From Phalacrocorax aristotelis (Eukaryota; Chordata; Aves; Suliformes; Phalacrocoracidae): 64,000 nt of DNA. Positions 15,001 to 28,200 of the stretch are shown here, in pieces. Both the position numbers and the translations under genes were made by a program. The notes under the pieces are model-generated. The model was not told the DNA's origin, did not search any database, and saw only the letters and a program-made list of their open reading frames with translations. Positions within the stretch are counted from its first letter, which is position 1. Each line of letters begins with the position of its first letter. The stretch is from contig NC_134276.1 of NCBI RefSeq assembly GCF_949628215.1, forward strand, positions 9,575,690-9,639,689. Reading direction: 5' to 3'.

Positions 15001-18000
15001 TGATTATTGTTTCTTTGTACTGTCAGTACTCAGATGGGACAAAACCAGCCATATTCACCAATTCATCGCCTAGGTGATTTTTTACTTACCTTTATGCTTC
15101 ACTGGTCTGTATTTTTTTTCCTTTTCACAGTATAAAATTGTAAGTGGCAATTGCAGAGATTTGAACAGAAGGTATAACAATAAACCATAGTACAAACAGT
15201 GACTTCAGCTAATTCAACTCAAGTCTTTAATACATGCAGTGCACACTGAAATGGGTAGCAGATGAATGATTTTCTTGTTCATGGAGAGTATTGACTTCCT
15301 TTTATGAGATCCACGAAACAGCCAGAAAACCGTGACCTGTTTCTTATTTTTGGACATGTTCTCTCACATCCCTTGACACATTTAGTCGAAGTACAATTTT
15401 CCCATGGGGATACCTGCTGGAGGAGCAATGATAAAGAAGAACGGTGGGAAGGTACTATTCAACAAGCCTAGCAAGTTGCTTCAAGAATGAACCTAACAAA
15501 ATACATTTGCTGTTTGATTCAAAAGAAAGTGGGAAGAACATCCGGTCGTTATAATTCGCTGCTGAAGCAAATAGTCATGATCTAGACTTGGCTGGCCACT
15601 ATCAAACTTTGATTTTCTTTACACAGATATTAATCTGGAGTGATTTCATTGACCTCAATAGGTTAAGGGCCAATGCCAGTAAAGGACTTCAGCACTTAAA
15701 GTTATGCAGTGCAACACCTGTTGTTTTGTACTACTTGGCTCTAATGTGGAGGCCAGAACCCTTTGTTAAATGTCTGACCTTACTGTGAAGTTTGTGAGAA
15801 GAGTTAGGTTCCCAGGAAAGCAATGCAACAAGGAAAGAGAAGTCTGAGATTACTCTACTCAATGGAAATCCAATGAACAGAAAATACTAATTTTCAACTG
15901 GGACCCATTTCTGGACATGGCTATAATTTTCGTTTCAAAGATGGGTGGCCTTTGTAAAAGATGGCTGGGGAGAAATTAAATGAATCCCTTTTTTCTGCAG
16001 TCTCAGAGAAGTGGGAACCCCAAGTTTAGTTCCTTCACCTCTCCAAGAAGACTCAGACTCTCCCTTTCCACAGAGGGGTCTGAGAACTCCAGGTGGAAGA
16101 CAAGATGGTTAGAGACAGAGAGTTAAGGAAAGGCACGTCCTCCCCTCCTGTCACTAAAGCACTTTTGAAGGAAGTATTTAAGGTTTTTTTGAGCCAATGC
16201 ATAGCACAGAAAAAAATGTTGTCTCAACTTTTTTGTAGTTAAAATACTCACCTGGTTCCTGCTCACAAGATTTAAAAAATATTTTATATTAAATGGTCAC
16301 ATACCATCCCTATTTATATCAAGTGTATGTCCTATCAGGGTGCAGCAGTAGCTGTTCCTTTTCTGCTCTGGGATTCTTGAATTTCTTTCTATTTTGTGAG
16401 GTTACCTTAGTGAGATGAACAGAGGGTGCCTCAACACAGAGTCATTATAGTACTTCCCAGCCAGGAGGAAGATTTCAGTCGTCACCTCTGGCAATGGTTG
16501 GGTCTGAATTTAGGCCTCACACCTTCTGCCTGACTGCTCTAAACTCAAGACTATTACAAAAACAGTAGCATAACCAGACCCACAGCCTTAAAACAAAGGA
16601 CGATTTCTACTCTATTTTGTAGGGAGTATGATCCTGATGGCATATGTGCTGTGTGCTCTGTGTATTCACTTATGGGATATACAGGGATTTAACCTAGGAA
16701 CCACTGTTTTCTGAATCGCTGACGGGTTTTAGCATGAGCTAGGGGAAAAGATCCTTAGATGTATCAAGATCAGGATAATCCTGAGCATGCACAGACATAC
16801 AATGTTAGATGCCTGAGTAAGGCAGCAGTTGAATAGTGGTTTTAAAATTGAGTTTTAGATGTAGGTATTAAATTTGGCTGAAATCTTAACTTTAGGCACC
16901 AAAGTCCTTTTTTGGGTCAGCCCTGACACTGGTCTCCAATACAATAAAAAAGTAATGGTTACATTATTAATCCTGAGCATGCTGCTCTGATTTCTCTAAG
17001 GACCCAATATTTTTTATATGCTGTCTGTTGCTGTCATGTTTTTCCCTCTCACCTCATAAGTGATGTATTAAGCAGAATAGCAAAGTTGCACACTTTCCTC
17101 TACAGAATTTACACCCACAGCTGTGCTGTCTTTCAGTCTGGTCCTGGTCTCTCTAAAGAAAACATCCCCAGGTGAACTATGCTATCATCCAGAGTCTGAA
17201 TCATGGATTGGCCTTCCCACGTACTCTCTTTGGAGATCTTATTTTCCCAGTTTTGATCACAAAGTTTTCATTTTGCAAACACAGGAACTGAATAAACATC
17301 CAAGCAAGCTAACATTATTTTTTCTTTCAAAACTTTTAACAATTAATTTTTAATTAGCATTTAACTTTTAATTCACTTTTGTAGCTGGAAATCAATGGAA
17401 GAAGCCAGCACCTTGTGATCAGCCAGGCTCTCATGAAACATCAGCAAGTGCTTTGTGGACCGTGGTGTAAAAATCTCTGGTCTAAGGTATCTGTATGAGT
17501 CTAGGCACCAAATGTTCAGATAGAAGTACAAGGAAGCACATCTCCAAAGTCATGCAATTATTATTCAGAGCCAATTAAAAAATACAGTTCTTCTTCAGTA
17601 TTGCTAACACTTCTTCCCAACTGGCCTGCCAGAGTGATTCGCTTTATTTCAAAAGCACAGATTCCAGAGGTGGTTACACCTTCGCTCTTCAGGGTTGGCC
17701 TCAAGCAGAAAAGAAACAAGCGATTTTCCAAGGTCCCTGTGGTCAAGATGACAATAGTTTCAACTCCCTTAATTCCCTTTCTGGCAGCAGCACTAAATTG
17801 AAAGGCAATTTCAAGCCATTCAGTTGGTACTTGCACATTCTTTAGTTAAATTGGAAAGTGTTCATGATTGTAACCTTTGCTTTTATGTCTAAAAGCCCTG
17901 CCTTTATATCTTAGTGTCCTAAACAAAGACTAGCATACAAACAGCATAACAAAATCATAATGTCTGTCATTCATAATTTTCTTTTTCTTGTGTCAAACCC

Positions 18001-18622
18001 ACTGACTTCTATCAAAGGACTTTCTAGTCTTGCAAATCTCCCACTGGGCTCCTTTGAATTCCTACTATAGTCATTACATAATTATGATCTTCTTCCCAAA
18101 AAATCCTTTCCTCCCTTTGTTGAAATACAAACGTATCATACAAGGTGACATTGGCCCATTCCAGCCTGTACAATTAAAATGGATTCTGCCTTCTTTAAAT
18201 GCTACTAAGGCTGACCTATCTTTCATTAAAGATAGACTGACAACAGGGAGGGAAAATCTCATCAGGGTCCATCCTTGGTTCCTTGTGCAATTAAAATTTC
18301 TGCTGTGGCTAATGGATATACAAAAGATGGATGACTCCTCCCAAGGTGAGAGCGAACAGAAGTGTTTAAAATTTGGGTTGTGTCACATTAGGGTTTTAGT
18401 CTCTTAAAACATGTATTCAGGTATTAGGTTGAGGGTTGTGTGTGCACACACGCATGCACACGCATACATATATCATCTTGGTGATATATATGAAAGTTTC
18501 CAAGAAGCTCTGAGCAATAGGTATGGCCAGGATTGTGCAGGATTGCAATTTGGGAGCAGAAAAGGTATATTTATGCTGAGTCACAGTTTGACAGTTTCTA
18601 TTTTTCACTCCTTTTTAGTGAT
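1..18622. other. Region downstream of GRM5 with no recognisable gene
   Basis: I read both strands and found no exon, RNA gene or intact mobile element that I can support. The open frames here (for example 787-1122 plus, 1472-1903 minus, 11705-12088 plus) have low-complexity composition, no family motifs and no accompanying splice signals, and fit chance openings in AT-rich DNA. The stretch is AT-rich with scattered homopolymer runs, such as the T-rich run near 13038-13070. The distal GRM5 3' UTR could extend into its right-hand part. Beyond that it is most simply intergenic DNA. No CpG-rich promoter-like segment is visible. Confidence 0.6.
18437..18473. repeat. 37-nt perfect alternating purine/pyrimidine tract
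   Basis: Every base from 18437 to 18473 alternates pyrimidine and purine without a break. It starts as a TG/CA tract, contains the 14-bp perfect palindrome GTGTGTGCACACAC at 18438-18451 and a GCATGC palindrome at 18452-18457, and ends in an AT alternation. Such tracts are candidates for left-handed Z-DNA. An adjacent short hairpin (8-bp stem, 18468-18475 with 18482-18489, 6-nt loop) overlaps its right end. It lies about 2.9 kb downstream of the GRM5 stop codon. Any function is inference. Confidence 0.75.
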
Positions 18623-18647
18623 TTTATTTTAAAAAAAGATTTTTATT
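18623..18647 (-). promoter_or_regulatory. Candidate paired poly(A) signals for GRM5
   Basis: Two canonical AATAAA hexamers on the minus strand (18647-18642 and 18628-18623) lie 19 nt apart, about 2.8 kb past the GRM5 stop codon. The sequence beyond them is A-rich with only short G/U-containing segments, so a downstream element is weak. These are candidates only; chance AATAAA is common in AT-rich DNA. Confidence 0.2.
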
Positions 18648-21408
18648 TCTGTCTATAATCCTTATTTCCACTGATGATTATTTCATAGTGCGGTGAAGCC
18701 CACAGATTTTAGCAGGAATATGTTAATATTAAGTATCCACTAACATAAGAAAAGACTACGGAAGTGGGAATCTAAAAGGCTGGGTAAAGATCAAAGTGGA
18801 GAATATTCTAGTAAGGACATTGCTCAACAGCTTAAAGTATAAGAGAACAGATAGTAATAGAGTCCCTTTGAAATTCACATTCACTATCTCAGTACGCTCT
18901 GTATATATTGAAACAATAGTTCACTGATGGGAAACATATATTATCATATAAATCTTCCATGAACAACATTTAAGTGGTCTAGACTCCCTAAATGGGAATG
19001 TTTGTGTCACAAACTGATTGGATATGCCCTTCCCTTAAATGTGGGTTGTAACCTGTGAAAGAAGATGCTTTCTCCTAAAGACATGGGCAGCTAGGGAATG
19101 ATGAGACATGCTAAGACTGTGAACCAGGAGGGCAAAACCAAGCTTTGGTCTGGAAACCATACAGCTACACAGAACGGTGTCTGTGCTAATCAGTCATGTG
19201 AGGAGGCAAGAACTACACATAAGCAACAAGGACCTACAGTCATGACTTGGCGTATCTACCTGCCTTCTGGAGTAGAGCTGTTTTGTGACCTGCCAGCTCA
19301 TGTTATAAGCATAGCTAGTAAGCAACTGTACCTGGCAAAATAAGCATGCCCACAGATTGCTCCTGGATGACATTGCCTGCGCAGGATGTACAGAGCCACT
19401 AGAGTATCTCTGTGAGGTGCTAGCCTGGATTCAGTCATCTATGACTTTCTTTTTTTAATGTTGTTGAGCAGCAAATTGGGGTGCAGCACATAATGGTGAA
19501 ACCAGCTTCCAAAATTAATAGAAAATGCTCTTTGCTAAAGTATATGAATGTGCTTTCATCTTTTTTTTTTCTTCTGATTGATGAAATATTTATTTTTTTG
19601 GACATGGGGTAGAAAAAGGGGGTATGAATTTTGATTGCAAAATATTTGTTATCTTTGAAGAAATAAAATCTAAAAGTTTTGAAAATGAAACAGCAGCCTT
19701 ATTTCAAGGCTCCCTTCCATGATGCTGTCTTCTATATAAGGCTACATCAACTCAACTTTGAATTGAAGTACATCACTCACGACTTCATACAATCCTTAAA
19801 ATAAAACAAACCCATAAAAATTTGGCACCTGAGGACAGCTATGTCATGAAGGAGAGAGCCAATACTGTGTGCGTTTAGGGCCTGAATTACAAGTTCAATG
19901 TAACTACACCTATCAAAAATTATTTAGTTTCTATTCAAACTTTAAAACTCTTCCCTGCCTGTATTAAAAAAGTGCTGTGACAGTATGAAGTGCACTAAAC
20001 TGTACTACCTTGATATAGGAAAAAAATATGAGGAATCCCCTAGCTTCTTCAGTGTGTTGCTAAGAAACAAAGAAAGACTCTGTTGGCTCATAACTCATTA
20101 GGTCTTCTCTGTTTTAATCTTTACTCTGTATTGCTTTAAAAGTATTTTTTTGTCACAGTTCATAGCTGCAACACATCAGCAGCTAAATAGAGTTAAAATT
20201 GTTGCTTATTAAAGAGTAGCTAAATCACCTCTAAGCAGATTTTGACACAGGTGGGTTTTTTTTCCCTATATATAAATTATAATTACAACAACCTTTCCAT
20301 GGACAGTTAGCATTCATCATAATCCAGACTGGTCTCCTAGAATTCTGTTGTTCAGAGTAAGGAGAAAATCCTTAGGGTGTTTACCTGTTCCTTACAAGCA
20401 AAGACTATGGGAGCCCAAATAAGTATTTTAACTGGTAGTGTTAGCATAAGAATGTCCATAAAAATGTGTTAATTTCAGTAGGGAGTGCGGCTATAATATA
20501 GCTTGGTAGTGCTGCTAGAAAGAGAATATTCACCTCAACAACTTGCCCTGATAAGGGAATTACAAAACAGTACTCCAGAAAATATTTTTTGCTACTTCAT
20601 TATTAGTTGGCAACATGGTGAAATAGTCAGGAAATCTTCCTTGGGTTTTGTTGTTGTGAAGGTGAATCCAATGTTAACAAATCAAATTTTTGATACTGAT
20701 AGAAGAGAATTTCATAAACAAATGTGTAGGTTGAGAAGTCACTTGTAAAGCCCTCCATATTGCAGTCACTTACTGCAAAGCCTCAGCTTAGTGTTATCCA
20801 CGTGTAACGTATCACGGACACAATATGCTTCAGCAAAAAGTTTGGTAGTTATTGAACATACATTACTGCTTTTCGAGATCTTCATAGAAAAAAAAAGAAA
20901 GAAAGCTTGACAGCTTGGTCCCAGATTTAAGTCTGTTAGAAAATGTACATTCAATGTTTGGTCTTCTATTCTTGATAAGATCAAGGTTCACTTCTGGGTA
21001 AGGAATCAGAGTAAACAAACAAACCATTGTACAGTTGTTTACAATCTAGTTTCCCTCCCGCCCCGTATATTGTACACACGGTTCATTGTAATACTAAAGC
21101 AAAGCACTTGGTATGTAACTGATTTAACAGACTCCTTATAAGCCCTCAAAAATAGATTCAGTGTTTCTGAAAAGCCCATGTTTTTTTAAGGCCACGATAA
21201 TCTGCCAAGAGTCATTTTGTCTTTAAAATAGCATAATTAATCTGATGTTTCCACTTCTCAAGTAATTCCTCTTCTTCCTCTCTGTTTCTCACAAGATGAC
21301 CCAATGCCTCTCTCTCTATCTGCGTAAACACTGGAGATCTTGAAGGCTTGGCTGTCCCCTCACTACTTGCTTGTAGTCACCGAGATCCAATGTTGTCTTG
21401 AACTACAT
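18623..21408 (-). other. GRM5: Presumed GRM5 3' untranslated region (distal limit uncertain)
   Basis: This sequence directly follows the GRM5 stop codon in transcription order and must at least begin as 3' UTR, because the terminal exon carries the natural C-terminus. I see no coding frame in it. Minus-strand AATAAA hexamers occur at 19594-19589, 18647-18642 and 18628-18623; I set the limit at the last of these as a guess. None has a clearly strong GU-rich downstream element, so the true poly(A) site could be nearer or farther. Known GRM5 mRNAs have 3' UTRs of several kilobases, which is compatible with this span. Confidence 0.4.
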
Positions 21409-22231
21409 TCACAGCGAAGAAGAACTTTGAGTATAATCTCTGATGAGGAGCGTGTCATACTTTGGGGAGGACGGGATACAGAGAGCTGATTCGGAAACCG
21501 GAGAACTGGGAGATGCACTTCCAGAATCGATGGAGTCTCTAAAGGGAGAAGGAGGAGTTAAAGCTACCAACTCCTCGAGGTCTTGCTTGGCTGATGGGGT
21601 GTCTGAAGTACCTTCTTTGACGCTGCCATTTGAAGGTTTCCTAGCTGACTGCGAAGCGCCATTGACTTCAATGGCAGGAAGCGGCTGGATCTCTGCAAAC
21701 GTGGTCATTGTTGTAGGGAGCTGGATTTCCCGTGGGATCAGGTATGAAGAGCAGAGAGGAGTGGCCACCATTGTCCCTGGAGTGGCTGTTGAAAGCATCA
21801 TAGAGTTCAGCTCGCTGATGTTGGCTGTAAAGCGAGTAACCACACTACTGATCTGCTCCATGAGGGAGCCTTGAGAGGAGCTACTTCGCTGAGGAGGCTC
21901 TGACTGGAAGGTGGGGGCATCATCTTCTGTTCGGCTAACGGAGGCAGTTCTGTGGCTCAAGGTGCTGATAGGCGAGGGAGTCTGTGGTCGGTACTGAGCT
22001 GGGTATTGCTCTTCTGCTTCCGAAACCTCGTAAAGCGTTTTGGCACTGGCCTCGGGAAATGTAGCACTGCTACTGTGTCGGCTACTATCTGTGCTTTTAG
22101 AAAAAGGCTTGATCACTGCAGTTTGATTTGGATTCTCTTTTTTGTTGATGTGGATTGACAGCCGCTGCCAAAGGTGTGCTCCTCTGCTGCTTTTCTCATT
22201 CTGGGCCCAGGAAACTGATTTCCCGTTAGAG
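21409..22231 (-). CDS. GRM5: GRM5 terminal coding exon (C-terminal tail, stop)
   Basis: This last coding exon of mGluR5 begins with C, completing a Ser codon (AG|C) from either the membrane-domain exon (5a) or the cassette exon (5b). It then runs 273 codons to TGA at 21411-21409. The acceptor is TTTCTGTTTACAG with AG at 22233-22232. The first residues read SNGKSVSWAQNEKSSRG, which lies upstream of any start codon and is visible only by extending the frame to the splice site. Family features seen are the QGSLMEQISSVVTRFTANI block, the Homer EVH1 ligand PPSPF (codons 21555-21541) and the type I PDZ ligand at the end, SSSSL. The tail is cytoplasmic and anchors the receptor to Homer/Shank scaffolds and signalling partners. 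Compared with mammalian mGluR5 as I remember it, the segment between KPFSKSTDS and LYEVSEAEE is short and Ser-rich instead of Gly/Ala-rich. Identification is secure. Confidence 0.97.
21541..21555 (-). other. GRM5: Homer-binding motif PPSPF in GRM5 tail
   Basis: The codons spell PPSPF within LTPPSPFRDS, matching the PPxxF consensus that binds the EVH1 domain of Homer proteins. In group I metabotropic glutamate receptors this motif links the receptor to Shank and to IP3 receptors. It sits 44 residues before the C-terminus, as expected for the family. Confidence 0.9.
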
Positions 22232-25200
22232 CTGTAAACAGAAATGAGATAAGATGGTAACTTGCATCAAAGTTCAAAAGTAATCACTGTACCTATACCA
22301 TGGATATATGGTGTCCCAGAGCTTATATTCATCATAAAGCTGACTGTCATTTCATCTATAACGATATCTATCATCTATTGCAATATACCTATAATTTATA
22401 CCTATATGATCTAGGAAAACAAACAGGATGTGCCAGCTCATCTCACAGGCCATTTGTGCATCTAACTGTCACCTACTTTGTGTTAGTTCATGGCCACTGT
22501 TGACACCTCTGTTGCTACCCTTGGGACATAGGCAGTGTCCGTCCTGGGGAGAGAGCAGCTTGATGGTTTCCCTTTTGTTGGATTGGTGTGAGGAAGGGGG
22601 GCTGTGGGACTGAGGGATGCATGGAGGAGTGAGGAAAAGGTAAATGTCTGCAGGGAACAGACGAGAGACCTGGACTGGCTGGGTTGCAGGGGGCAGGTAT
22701 GTAGACTGGCCTGCGAGCATTCCGTGGTAGGGATCTTGTTGTAGGGTGATGGCCATGGATTCCTTGTATGGGGCAGGGAGTGTAGATTGGGAGACAGAGA
22801 AGTGTAGTCTCTTACGGCTGGGAAAAAATCTCTTTATATCCCAGTACTTGGAATTACTGGAGCAATTTTCAGAAAGGGGTTATACTGGTTGTGGGTGGAG
22901 AGACACTTCTAATGGATGACCTCTTCTTCATCCAGATACTTAGTAAGTTAGACACCACTAGCTTAAATATATATTTTTTTTTAATTGAAGGTCAACTCAG
23001 AGAATAAAACAATATTTCTAGCAGAAAATAAATAATGGACAAACTATACAAGCAGCTCCTCCTGGTGACCTGAGTTTGGAGCAGTAAACATTTTGATCCA
23101 CTCTCCTGCAAAATGAGTCCTCTTAGGGTAATTTCTGTTCAGATCCCATAATACCCTGCTCTTTATGAAAATTCCTTATTTTTTTCTCCTCTTGCTACCT
23201 AAGGAAAGGCAGCTGCAGCACTCATAAACACACAGTATGAAACCACTCCGTTCCTTTAACATCTTCCTTGGGCTGATGAGCTGGGGTTTTTACATACATT
23301 AACCTATAGTTCTTGGGATTAAGAAAGACCATTGGAAATATTTCTTAGCTGAAACAGGCAGTGACTCTGACATGATGTCAACAGGAAAAACACAAGTCTC
23401 CACATACGAATAAGCATGATTTATATATAAAATGCAACAGCACTTTAAGCAATTCACTTTGGTTTCCAAAACATTTGCTACAGCCATTTAGGATTTTTGG
23501 AAAGACAACCACATTGGAGACCCTGGCAGAGTATCACAAATTTTTTGTTTGTTTGTTTGCTTTTTAAGCCTGAAATAGATATACTCACACATGTTAGCCT
23601 GCAATGTAACAGTTTGCAAGACACATAGTTTACTAAACACAGATGACTTTATACCAGCCTTCATGTGGAGGCTTGCCACACACTATCAATTTAATAGCTC
23701 TTCCAGTCATCTAAAAAAAATAAAGTTGTGTGCTGAGCATAAACAAAACTTTCTTCTGGGTTCACATCTATGATTACATTACATGAAATTATGATGGATC
23801 ACGTAACACAACATACGTCGACAGCTTTCCCCTTCAACAGCAGCGTGACAGAATCCAGCAGACGAACACAACACAAACCAGTGGGTATTTTAAGAGAGGC
23901 TAGACTGGGAGGTGATCTGTATGACTATATAACGGCTCACCCTTTTTCTGCAGTGACCATCAGGCTGTTATCTGGATCTTGGAAGTTAACTGTTACACAC
24001 CTACCCCCAGAATGCCAGGCAGAACAGCTGGTGGCTTGTAACTTGCTGTTCAGACAATCTCTTCCTTTTGCGGTACCTCAATCAGAGCAAGCAGGCAAAG
24101 CAAAATCTAGCCTGTAGCACTGATCACTTTGACTCTTTGCGTCTCTGTGGATGTGCTTCTGAGCTGAACAGAAGCTGGGACTAATGTCTTCCAGCAGAAA
24201 AATATTGCCTCTGAGGACTGTGTGCTCCTCTCACCAGAACACCTGCTCGGTGGGTGTTGAGAGCTGTTTGAGAGCCCTGGCTCCTTGGTCATGGTAAGTC
24301 CTGAGCTCAGTCGGAGCTCAGTGCCAGTATCAGGAGTAAGATTTGGATCCTTTGGGACATGAGACCTTGCCTGCAGTTCCGGTATGATGACCATGAGGAG
24401 ACCTCCTCCCAGCTCCTGCTGAGTTTGAGCTGGACCAGGAGGCTGGGTGACCTGGCACTCTTAACCTTGATCTGGCAGAAAGGGAGGGTCTAGTTCCAGT
24501 CCTGGGTGTCCTACCTGGTGGGGTGTCTTAAATCCTGCTGAGTTCAGAGCTCAGAGGGGTCTGTGAAAGACCTGCCTTCCACAGAGGTTAAATGAACGCC
24601 ACTAACATGAAGGATTAGCCAATGCAAATAGAAGAGCTTGACTGAGGAAAAAGGTATATTCTAGCACCCATGCTGACTTCAGGCACTGCCTCATTACGGA
24701 TGTCCCAATCCTACAGCTTTAAGTGTGTGCATGCATACTAAAAGCACATAGACATTTTCAGTTGACTGTAGGTCAGATTGAAAGAGGCTGTGAAGGGTAC
24801 ATGTCACTCCCTGCCTGGTCACCGTTCAGGAGACAATTATTAAGGAGGGATATGACACTGAAGGGCCTGGGGAAAGGAAAAGGATGAAATCTGGGGGGGT
24901 GTCCAGCCCTGGTCGAGGGAGCTGACAGTTAAATCTTCAATGGAGCAGCTGTCAGCAGCCCCTCTGAATCCTAGTTTAGTTTTGGGTCAGTCTTGGCTGA
25001 TGCACTTGTTTACTGGCTTTGCGCTGTGCCCAAGAGTAATCAAGCTGTATGTGTGGCTCTCATGAAGGCCCTAGGGCTCTAAAGGAGACTCAGTTGCTGT
25101 TTGATGTAAATTTTGTGCAAAAGCCTGAAAGACTTGACCATTATTCATTGCAAATTCCTTGATATAAAAACCTGAATAGGAAGCAAGCAGCGGTTTATCA

Positions 25201-28200
25201 GTAAGGAATGAACCCTATAGTTAAAATCCTAGTAGTATGCCCAGCAATAATTGGAATTTTTATCTCAGAAATGTATCATCCACCTTATCATGCTGCGCCT
25301 ATTTACTACAAAGTCAACACTGGACTGAGGTGTGCAATCATTTATCCCCTCTCTGAAAGGAGCACCACTTGTTTCCATATATTGATATGAAGCTAGGTTA
25401 CAGGTAAATTCCAGTGATAGTACTTCATAATTCTGCTCTAATTGCATTTTGCTACTCTGTCAAGTTAACTGGAAACCACTGCAATGCACACAATTTAAGA
25501 ATAGAGAAATGAAGATTGATCAGAGACATAGGCTATGATGTCTACTAATGGAATTGTTTACATTTGTTATCCCCAGGTCTGCCACTACCCTTTGATGATG
25601 GGAAACATCAGGTCAGTGAAATTTTAGAGTTTTCTTACAAATAGATTTTGGCTCCCTCACATGAGAACAACAGAATTACACTTCTGACCTCCCAAAAGAA
25701 TTCCACTGCTAAGTTTGACTGAATACACAATTTTCTACCCCACTCTGCTTTTCTGCTGGCATGTTGCACTGAGTAGAGCAGAGCAGAGTACAGGTCATAT
25801 CTAGAGAAGAGCAAACTCCAATCAACCAGTCACATAATCTCCAAACCAAAATGCTAGCAAAATAATTTCTTCTTTTTTGGTAAAACAAAACCTTTTGCAA
25901 GGCATATTTTTTATTTTCTTTCGCTATAGGTTAATTGTGTTCAGTTTTATGTATGAGAGGGATTTCCTCAGAACCAGTCATAGCGGTCTCTTCGGTCATT
26001 CTCCAGTATCTTTACCAAAAGCTGCTTTATTTTGAAAGCTAGGCTTTTTCCCAGCCTGCTAGACCTATCATGATGTAATATGTACAGCAAATGAAAGTGA
26101 GATGAACAAGAGAGCTTTTGAAATCTGATATTTCAAATATTTTCTCTATACTTGTCCACTTGCTGACAGAACAGCAATTAGTATTGTTTCTCATTTTCTT
26201 CCCTTACTTAATCTTTTTAGAGTCAATTAATTATTGTCTTTAAGACTTTGTTCTCTATGCATAAGAGATATTAACTGCTTTTATCCACTTAGGTGTTAAG
26301 AAAACCGTTCCCCTCCCCTTACACATCTTTTTTTACTGTCCAGAACAGATCACTTTGTCCTTTGTTTTGGTTGAGGTAGCAGAAGTTTTGTTTCAGCATT
26401 TCTTGCCCTGTGGTATGGTTATCTACGAGGCGGTGCATAGCTCTGCCAGCAGGGTTTCTTTAGCCAGATGCTATTAAAGCGAATGTGTTTTGTGAGGTCC
26501 TTCAAAATGCAGAAGAAATTAAAAACAGGAAGAAGAACTGCAGTCACAGCAGCTAAAAACTCTCATATTTTAGCAAGGGTGTCATTCTCATCAATTACCT
26601 GAAGTTCCTAAAATTATTTCTGATTATGAGTGCTTAGGGACTAGTATTGGGACTGTTACTGAAGGCATATGTATTTTGAAAATAAGTCACTTATTCTCTT
26701 GCTAATGTCTTTAAATGAAATAGGAAAATCAGTTTAAAATGATGGAATTTATTATTTTCTAAGAAAGCTTAGGATGCATAGCCACTAGTGTTATTCACCA
26801 GTGGAAACTGGAATACAAAGGGAATCAACAGTGACTAATATACAAAAAAGTTAAGAGAGTTTTTGTTCTCTATCATGTACCAATATCAGTATCTGATCCC
26901 AGATTTAAAATGATACAACGGAGGACAGGTACTGGACAATAACTTAATGGAGACCCATATGATCTGTTTGCAATGTGTCCTCACATGGATATAATACGGA
27001 ATGATTTCAAATTCTTTAACTTATAAGTCCATGCATGAAAGTTCATATTTAGAACACTGGTCTAAATTTTATTGAGCTAAAATTAGCAGCAAAGTTATGC
27101 TTAGATGTTCCAATGGCTGAAATGTTGCATTCAAACTTGAAGCAATATCTTGTTTTTAAAGAGGCTGATGTAGTTAAGTTATTGCTCCGACACCGTGCAG
27201 GCCAAGCATGGTTCTTAAGGACAGTCTTCTGTCTTTAAGGGAGAAGTCCTTCTGTCTTATCCACAGAGGCAGCTGGCAATGGAAAGCACGATAAACTTCT
27301 GCACTTAACTTAGTCCACAAAACTTTCTGCCAAGGAGAACTCTTACTATTCAAAACAAATAGTAAGAAGCTGTTGTCCTTTTAGAGTCCTCTGCTGAAGC
27401 CATATTAATGACTCAGTGATATAACTGCTCTGTCTGAAGAGGATTTGTATGCTATCTGTAGATTTAATTAAAAGCTTCATAAGGGGCAATCTCTGTATGC
27501 GAGGCATGCAAGCATGGGTGCACGTGCATTTTGTTTCTCTGGTCTTGTTATTTGAGCCAATCTCAGATTAATATACATTTTGCTTATAGTGACCCAAGTT
27601 CTTCATCCTTGGGAGAATACAAGTGCCTTATCACATGCTAAAAATACTGGAATTCAGTAGGTGGTTGAAGTGGCAAACTCCAGTATGAAAAAGTCATAGT
27701 TTCTCCTGGGACTGCAGGACAGCCTAGATGACTGGCTAAAGCTGGACGCAGAAATCTAAGGTGTCTAAACTACGTCAGTTCTAGCACTGTAATGGTTTAT
27801 GTTGCTGCCATTTTGAATAGCTTTTAAGGAAACCTCTACATGCCTATATAATTGTTTCCCTGGGTGAAAGCCAATTCTGCCACACACAAACAGTCTGCTA
27901 GTGGTACATCACTCAAGTCATTTAGCTTAAATTATTTCCATGTTGTTTGTTCTATGGAAATAAGTAGCAAGGAAACACAAAAGAAGAATGATATAGGGCA
28001 AAAATTCATTTTGTCCTGTCCTGAATTCTAGAAGCAAGCAACATATTTTGCAATTATTTTGCAGAGAGTGGCTAACAACAGCGATGCCATTTATTTATAT
28101 TAGTTCATGAACTGTAATCGGTTGATACCTCCTTTCCTCATGAAAATCACAATTGACATTTATGTGAATGACCTTAATCTGTAAGGATGAAAGAAAATAC

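Noticed and set aside
15110..15146. Strong plus-strand acceptor followed 9 nt later by a donor, resembling a microexon
   Set aside because: The pyrimidine tract plus CAG and GTAAGT motifs arise by chance in AT-rich DNA; no flanking exons or gene on the plus strand support it.
21443..21874. 143-codon plus-strand open frame
   Set aside because: Antisense shadow of the GRM5 terminal exon, which is clearly coding on the minus strand.
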